Source: Kushneria avicenniae
Lineage (GTDB): Bacteria > Pseudomonadota > Gammaproteobacteria > Pseudomonadales > Halomonadaceae
DNA: 64,000 bases
Assembly (NCBI RefSeq): GCF_900112585.1
Contig: NZ_FOLY01000009.1
Coordinates: 1-64,000, forward strand
Reading direction: 5' to 3'
Position numbers and translations under genes: made by a program. Positions 59,847 to 64,000 of this stretch are shown in pieces (positions within the stretch are counted from its first letter, which is position 1; every line of letters begins with the position of its first letter). A model generated the notes under the pieces. It was not told the DNA's origin, did no database searches, and saw only the letters and a program-made list of their open reading frames with translations.

Positions 59847-59922
59847 TGGTGGCCAGAGACGGAATCGAACCGCCGACACGGGGATTTTCAATCCCCTGCT
59901 CTACCGACTGAGCTATCTGGCC
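59847..59922 (-). tRNA. tRNA-Phe (GAA)
   Basis: 76 nt with encoded CCA; acceptor GGCCAGA, anticodon loop TTGAAAA giving GAA. It is first in the cluster, 73 bp after yggX, and may be cotranscribed with mutY-yggX. Confidence 0.95.
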
Positions 59923-59995
59923 GCTGCCAACGGCTGCGTATTAAATCGAAAACCTCTTCCCGGGTCAATACCCAATATCGAATTATTTCAAAAAA

Positions 59996-60268
59996 TTATT
60001 GGGACGGTGGCACATAGCCTTCGGCACTATCGGTCTCTTCATTGTTGAAAAAGCGCGTCATCTGCGCCATCAGATAGTTTCGCGTATCAGGGTCGAGCAT
60101 GTTGAGCCGCTTTTCATTGATCAGGCGGGTCTGCAGCGCCTGCCACTCCTCCCAGGCCTGTCTGGAGATATTATCGTAGATGTCCTGTCCTTTGGCGCCG
60201 GGCAGGGGCGGCATCTGCAGCCCTTCCATATCCTGCTGATATTTGCGGCAAAATACCGTACGAGTCAT
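59996..60268 (-). CDS. yggX: YggX family probable Fe(II)-trafficking protein
   Basis: A 90-aa protein with [17 protein letters not shown] and the family helices [22 protein letters not shown]. It protects Fe-S clusters against oxidants in enterics. It lies 26 bp after mutY, whose 4Fe-4S cluster may benefit; the mutY-yggX pair is conserved. Confidence 0.95.
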   Translation of the reverse strand: MTRTVFCRKYQQDMEGLQMPPLPGAKGQDIYDNISRQAWEEWQALQTRLINEKRLNMLDPDTRNYLMAQMTRFFNNEETDSAEGYVPPSQ

Positions 60269-60294
60269 TGCAATACCCTTTATTCGATGCGTGC

Positions 60295-61383
60295 CTACAG
60301 GAGCGTAGATGATGACAGGGACTCAAGCAGCGCCTTGACCGGTGCCGCCAGTCCGATGCTGTCAGGCTGGTCCGGATCATACCATCGCCGACCGGCCAGG
60401 GCGCCGTCGTCACCGCGCCTGTGAAGATGCGCCCTGACCGGCGTGATTTCGAGTCGAAAATGCGTAAAGACGTGCGTAAAGCACTGCCATTGCCCCTCCA
60501 CCTCACTGCCCGGCTCTTCGTCCAACAGCCACGCTTCAAGCGCCTTCTGGTCATCAAACTGCGGCAACCCCCACAGACCACCCCAGAGACCGCTTGAAGG
60601 ACGCTGTTCGAGCAGCACGCGACCATCTGCATCACACAGCATGAGCATGATCGTCTGACGAACGGGCTTTTCCTTTTTGGGCCTTGATTCGGGAAAGCGC
60701 TGCTCCTCCCCTCGGGCATGGGCAACGCAATCCGCCTCGAAGGGGCACAACAGACAGCTGGGACGTCGACGCGTGCAAAGCGTGGCGCCCATGTCCATCA
60801 TGGCCTGGGTAAAGTCAGCGCAGCGCCAGTGCGGCGTATAGTGCTCCGCCAGCGCCCAGAGCCGGCGCTCGACCTCGGGCCGACCGGGCCAGCCCGTAAC
60901 GCCGTGCAGCCGCGTCAATACCCGTTTGACGTTACCATCCAGAATCGGCGCACGCTCGTCGGTGGCCTGGGCAATGATGGCTCCAGCCGTTGAGCGACCG
61001 ATGCCCGGCAATGCACTCAATGCCTCAACGCTTTCGACCGGAAACCGGCCGCCATGCTCATGCACCACGCATTGGGCTGCCCGATGAAGATTCCGAGCAC
61101 GAGCGTAATACCCAAGCCCCGTCCAGAGATGAAGCACCTCGTCCTGCTCAGCCGCTGCCAGCGCCTCGACATCCGGAAAGCGCTGCATGAAGCGCTCGAA
61201 ATAACCGATGACGGTCGCCACCTGCGTCTGCTGCAGCATGATCTCCGACACCCAGACGCGATAGGGGCTTCTATCCTGCTGCCACGGCAGATGAGTGCGA
61301 CCATATTGATCAAACCACGCCAGCAGCCGGATGCGAAAGTATTCGGCATCCAGCGGCTGCGGCGCTTCCACAAGAGTACTCAC
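60295..61383 (-). CDS. mutY: Adenine DNA glycosylase MutY
   Basis: Removes A opposite 8-oxoguanine. The helix-hairpin-helix [13 protein letters not shown] is present, the [4Fe-4S] ligands fit C-x6-C-x2-C-x5-C ([17 protein letters not shown]), and a C-terminal MutT-like domain ([14 protein letters not shown]) recognises 8-oxoG. It is 362 aa. It is followed by yggX and preceded by asmA on the same strand. Confidence 0.96.
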   Translation of the reverse strand: MSTLVEAPQPLDAEYFRIRLLAWFDQYGRTHLPWQQDRSPYRVWVSEIMLQQTQVATVIGYFERFMQRFPDVEALAAAEQDEVLHLWTGLGYYARARNLHRAAQCVVHEHGGRFPVESVEALSALPGIGRSTAGAIIAQATDERAPILDGNVKRVLTRLHGVTGWPGRPEVERRLWALAEHYTPHWRCADFTQAMMDMGATLCTRRRPSCLLCPFEADCVAHARGEEQRFPESRPKKEKPVRQTIMLMLCDADGRVLLEQRPSSGLWGGLWGLPQFDDQKALEAWLLDEEPGSEVEGQWQCFTHVFTHFRLEITPVRAHLHRRGDDGALAGRRWYDPDQPDSIGLAAPVKALLESLSSSTLL

Positions 61384-61412
61384 GAATCAACGCTCGTCCG
61401 GAAATGAAATGC

Positions 61413-61455
61413 AAAAAATGGTGATGCAGACGCCGCCACGATCGCGGCGTCTGCA
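61413..61455 (-). terminator. Hairpin between asmA and mutY
   Basis: A perfect 12-bp stem (61425-61436 with 61444-61455), with six T about six bases further on the minus strand, makes it a probable asmA terminator. Confidence 0.65.
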
Positions 61456-61466
61456 CTGCAAGAGAG

Positions 61467-63800
61467 TTACTGAAAAAGCCCTTTGATGGCATTTTTCAGG
61501 TTGTTGCCGGAATCCTCGCCCAGCTTCTCCTCGATACGCTGGCCCAGCCTGCCCTCGAGTTGATCATCAAGGTGCTCGCGCAGCTTCTGCTGCCCTTCGC
61601 TGGCTGCCGCCTTTTGCAGAATGACGCGAAAGGCATCGGTATCGAAGTGACACCATTGGGCCGGGGAAGCTTTCAGATCCCCGGAGCAGCGTATCGGCAA
61701 CTGTATCCGGCTCAGGCCGTGACTGACCGGGCACCCCTGGGTATCGGCAGTGTCGACCAGCCGGGCGGCCAGCGCCACGTCCAGATCCTGCGCTCCCAGG
61801 TCGATCTGACCACTGCCGGTCATGTCGATGCCAGGCAGCGACACTTCAAGGTCGTCATTCTTGACGACACCATCAGCAATATTGAAGGTGGCGGCGAGTC
61901 GGTTGAACTCGGTATCACTGCCCCATTCATGCGAGCTGCTGTTGCCCTGCAGCATGGCCGCCGTCGTGCACAGCTGTCCCGGGAGATTGATACCGATCAT
62001 GGCACCGTCGGTGACATTGAACGCCGCCTTGCCATCAAGGTGGGCCAGCAGCGAAGCCTCGTTATCCGCCGCCGCGGACAGGCTTGCACTGGCATCAAGC
62101 GTGCCGCGAAAGAGATCCTCACGCCCCAGAGCGTCGTGCAGCAGCGGCTGCAGCGCCACACCCGATAGGCGTGGCTCAAACGAGAATCCGGTGGATGAGG
62201 GGGCCAGGGTCATGGCGCCACTGGCCTTGAGCGTCCCCTGGTAGAGATCGGCCGCAAGCGTGGAGAGTCGATAGTGCCCGTCGCGCCCGTGAGCCTTCAG
62301 CGCGACGTTGTCGAGATGAAGGTCAAACGCCTTGAGCGCTTCCAGTCGCAGAGCAAGGTCAAGATCAAGCTTTTGGATCAGCGCTCGAGCGGCATCACCT
62401 GAGGCACCGTCCTGTTCGGTAGTAGGGGCTGTCTCGTCCTGCCCAGCCTGCGGCGCGCCATCCGGCTGCGTGGATTCTGCAGGCCGTGACGGCAGGTAGC
62501 GATCCAGATCCAGCGAGTCACCCTTGAGATCAGCGTGCAGAAGCGGTGATTCAAGGCCTGCCGAGGCGGCGCCCGTGAAAGCCGCGCCATCGATATCGAA
62601 GGCCAGATTCTTCAGCTGTGCCACGCGATCATTGCCCTCAAGATCGGTCGAAAAACCGACCTGCTGCAGCGCCTGTGCATCTGCCATTGGCGGCAGCTTG
62701 CCCAGTCGCTCCAGCCAGCTGCGAAGATCGAAAGGCGCCATCTCGATATGTCCTTTCCAGTGCGGCGCCTCATCAAGATTGCGAACCTCGCCGCTACCAG
62801 TCAGACGCAGCAGCTGGCCGCTGCTGAGCGTCAATGCGGTCAGTACCGCATGGCTGTCTTTCAGCGACACCTCAGCGCTGGCCTCGCCGCTCAACGGCAG
62901 AGCGTGCTCTCCCAGCGACGGTAAATAAAGAGTGCTGTCGAAGGCGGCGTCCCTGGCGATATAGCGCTGCTCTCCCGGATCAGCGGACAGCTTCGAGACA
63001 TTGAGACTGAAATTCTGGTCGTGCGCATCATCCAGCGCCGGCAGGTGAAGGGCGCCTTTCAGCGCCAGATTGTTCAGGGTGTAGACGGCGCTGTCGAGAT
63101 CAAGACTGGCCTGGCTTTTCAGACTGATGTTGCCCTTCATTTCAGGCCGGGCGCCTTCCACGGCAAAGGAGAGCTCCAGCGGGAAGGTATCCCCGGAGGT
63201 CACATTGGTGGCCTGCAGCGCCAGCGAGGAGAGCGTCACATCACGATCATGCTGATGATCCAAAAAGTGCACCTGCCCATCGCTGACCTGCACGCTGGCA
63301 ATGTCCATCGCCAACGGTCGATCGCCCGCTGTCGTCACGCGCCGGGGCCGGCGCGACGGAGAGGCCTGAGGCGCGCTGTCCTGACGGGCGATGGTATCGG
63401 TCAGCATCTGCCAGTTGCCACGCCCCTGCTCATCGCGCTGGAGATTGAGACGCAGCCCGTCAAGGGTAAAGCCGTCGACCTCGATATTGCCGCTCAGAAG
63501 AGGCGCAAACCGGATACGCGCCTCGGCCTGTTTGAAGGCGGCAAAGGGTGTCTCCTCATCGGTCTGGTCCGGAAGACGGGCCGAAGCGTCCTCGATGGTC
63601 ACCCCGATACGCGGATAAAATGTCCAGGACAGAGGCCCGTTGAGCGACAGTTCCAGCCCCGTGCGCTCGCGAACGGCGTCTGCCAGCCGCGGCTTGAGAT
63701 CGTTGGGGTCGAGAAAGGTCGTGGCATAAATGACCACGGCCACGGCCAGCAGTCCCAGCACGCCCATCGCCGCCAGCACTATCCTGAACAACGCTTTCAT
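61467..63800 (-). CDS. asmA: AsmA family protein
   Basis: A large (777 aa) envelope protein with one N-terminal membrane helix (about residues 7-28), then a long beta-rich region of the AsmA/chorein-like repeat type. It starts with RIVLAAMGVLGLLAVAVVIY and includes DVTDGAMIGINLPG and GSGQIDLGAQDLDVALAARL. The family affects outer-membrane biogenesis and probably lipid transport. asmA-mutY-yggX is conserved in Pseudomonas-like genomes. Confidence 0.92.
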   Translation of the reverse strand: MKALFRIVLAAMGVLGLLAVAVVIYATTFLDPNDLKPRLADAVRERTGLELSLNGPLSWTFYPRIGVTIEDASARLPDQTDEETPFAAFKQAEARIRFAPLLSGNIEVDGFTLDGLRLNLQRDEQGRGNWQMLTDTIARQDSAPQASPSRRPRRVTTAGDRPLAMDIASVQVSDGQVHFLDHQHDRDVTLSSLALQATNVTSGDTFPLELSFAVEGARPEMKGNISLKSQASLDLDSAVYTLNNLALKGALHLPALDDAHDQNFSLNVSKLSADPGEQRYIARDAAFDSTLYLPSLGEHALPLSGEASAEVSLKDSHAVLTALTLSSGQLLRLTGSGEVRNLDEAPHWKGHIEMAPFDLRSWLERLGKLPPMADAQALQQVGFSTDLEGNDRVAQLKNLAFDIDGAAFTGAASAGLESPLLHADLKGDSLDLDRYLPSRPAESTQPDGAPQAGQDETAPTTEQDGASGDAARALIQKLDLDLALRLEALKAFDLHLDNVALKAHGRDGHYRLSTLAADLYQGTLKASGAMTLAPSSTGFSFEPRLSGVALQPLLHDALGREDLFRGTLDASASLSAAADNEASLLAHLDGKAAFNVTDGAMIGINLPGQLCTTAAMLQGNSSSHEWGSDTEFNRLAATFNIADGVVKNDDLEVSLPGIDMTGSGQIDLGAQDLDVALAARLVDTADTQGCPVSHGLSRIQLPIRCSGDLKASPAQWCHFDTDAFRVILQKAAASEGQQKLREHLDDQLEGRLGQRIEEKLGEDSGNNLKNAIKGLFQ

Positions 63801-64000
63801 TGATTACTCTCCAGGAAATCCTGTTTCACTCGATCATGCCCTGACACGCCCGGCCGGCCTGCCCTGAAACAGCCTGCTGGCTGCGCTCACCAGTGTAGCG
63901 GATGGCGACTCCCCTTCTCTATAATGCCACGCTGGCGCAGCCCTCAGACGCTCGTCACAATATCCCGGCGCATCGAGCCGCGCAGGCGTGCCCCGCTTTT
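63801..64000 (+). promoter_or_regulatory. Terminal gene-free segment with a TATAAT element
   Basis: 200 bp upstream of asmA at the window edge, without a gene. TATAAT at 63920-63925 on the plus strand could be the -10 of a gene to the right; no good -35 is seen at 16-18 bp. In Pseudomonas the divergent neighbour of this block is hisB, but that cannot be verified here. Confidence 0.3.

Overview
The window reads as chromosomal core DNA of a GC-rich gammaproteobacterium, most probably a member of the Halomonadaceae (Halomonas/Kushneria/Chromohalobacter relatives). That placement rests on gene order and protein flavour: the Pseudomonas-like blocks dksA-gluQ...pcnB-folK-panB-panC, fur/bamE/rnfH/ratA/smpB/ssrA and yggX-mutY-asmA sit beside rimP-nusA-infB-rbfA-truB-rpsO-pnp, carA-carB-greA and secG-tpiA-glmM-folP-ftsH-rlmE. 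I could not run a search, so genus is inference. Almost every gene is a housekeeping gene of normal length.

Layout. 1-670: leader, boxB/boxA and tandem promoters of a minus-strand rRNA operon whose 16S gene lies just outside the low-coordinate end; then the tyrS terminator. 670-9480: tyrS, anmK, pilT, yggS-proC-yggT, metX-metW, a thioesterase and sfsA. 9560-15890: dksA-gluQ, an RNA gene strongly resembling CrcZ, pcnB-folK-panB-panC, and a frameshifted GNAT gene. 16000-38040: a long, mostly minus-strand block for RNA metabolism, translation, protein export, cell-wall precursors, folate, FtsH, carbamoyl phosphate and lysine/DAP, with tRNA-fMet and tRNA-Leu. 38127-45750: a phytase-like lipoprotein, a ModE-type regulator and the divergent fdsGBAD operon for soluble NAD-dependent formate dehydrogenase. 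45860-54590: RlpA-like lipoprotein, ohr, dnaJ-dnaK-grpE with a heat-shock promoter, recN with SOS boxes, fur, bamE, rnfH and ratA. 54740-58980: smpB, ssrA (tmRNA), then an AT-richer stretch with inverted repeats, a TupA-type ATP-grasp gene and two poorly characterised membrane genes. 59070-63800: cold-shock gene, three tRNAs, yggX, mutY, asmA.

The most interesting element is at about 11236-11733. Between gluQ and pcnB there is no protein gene. Instead there is a sigma-54 type -24/-12 promoter, palindromic upstream sites, and a roughly 470-nt transcript ending in a strong intrinsic terminator. The transcript carries seven AACAACAA-type clusters, and I can fold each into the loop of its own stem. 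In Pseudomonas this exact position holds cbrA-cbrB-crcZ, where CrcZ sequesters Hfq/Crc to relieve carbon catabolite repression. Here the RNA and its sigma-54 control appear to be kept while the adjacent cbrAB genes are absent.

Regulatory logic visible in the sequence: stringent-type rRNA promoters, sigma-32 control of grpE-dnaK-dnaJ, LexA control of recN, sigma-54 control of the CrcZ-like RNA, and a dedicated regulator divergent from the formate dehydrogenase operon.
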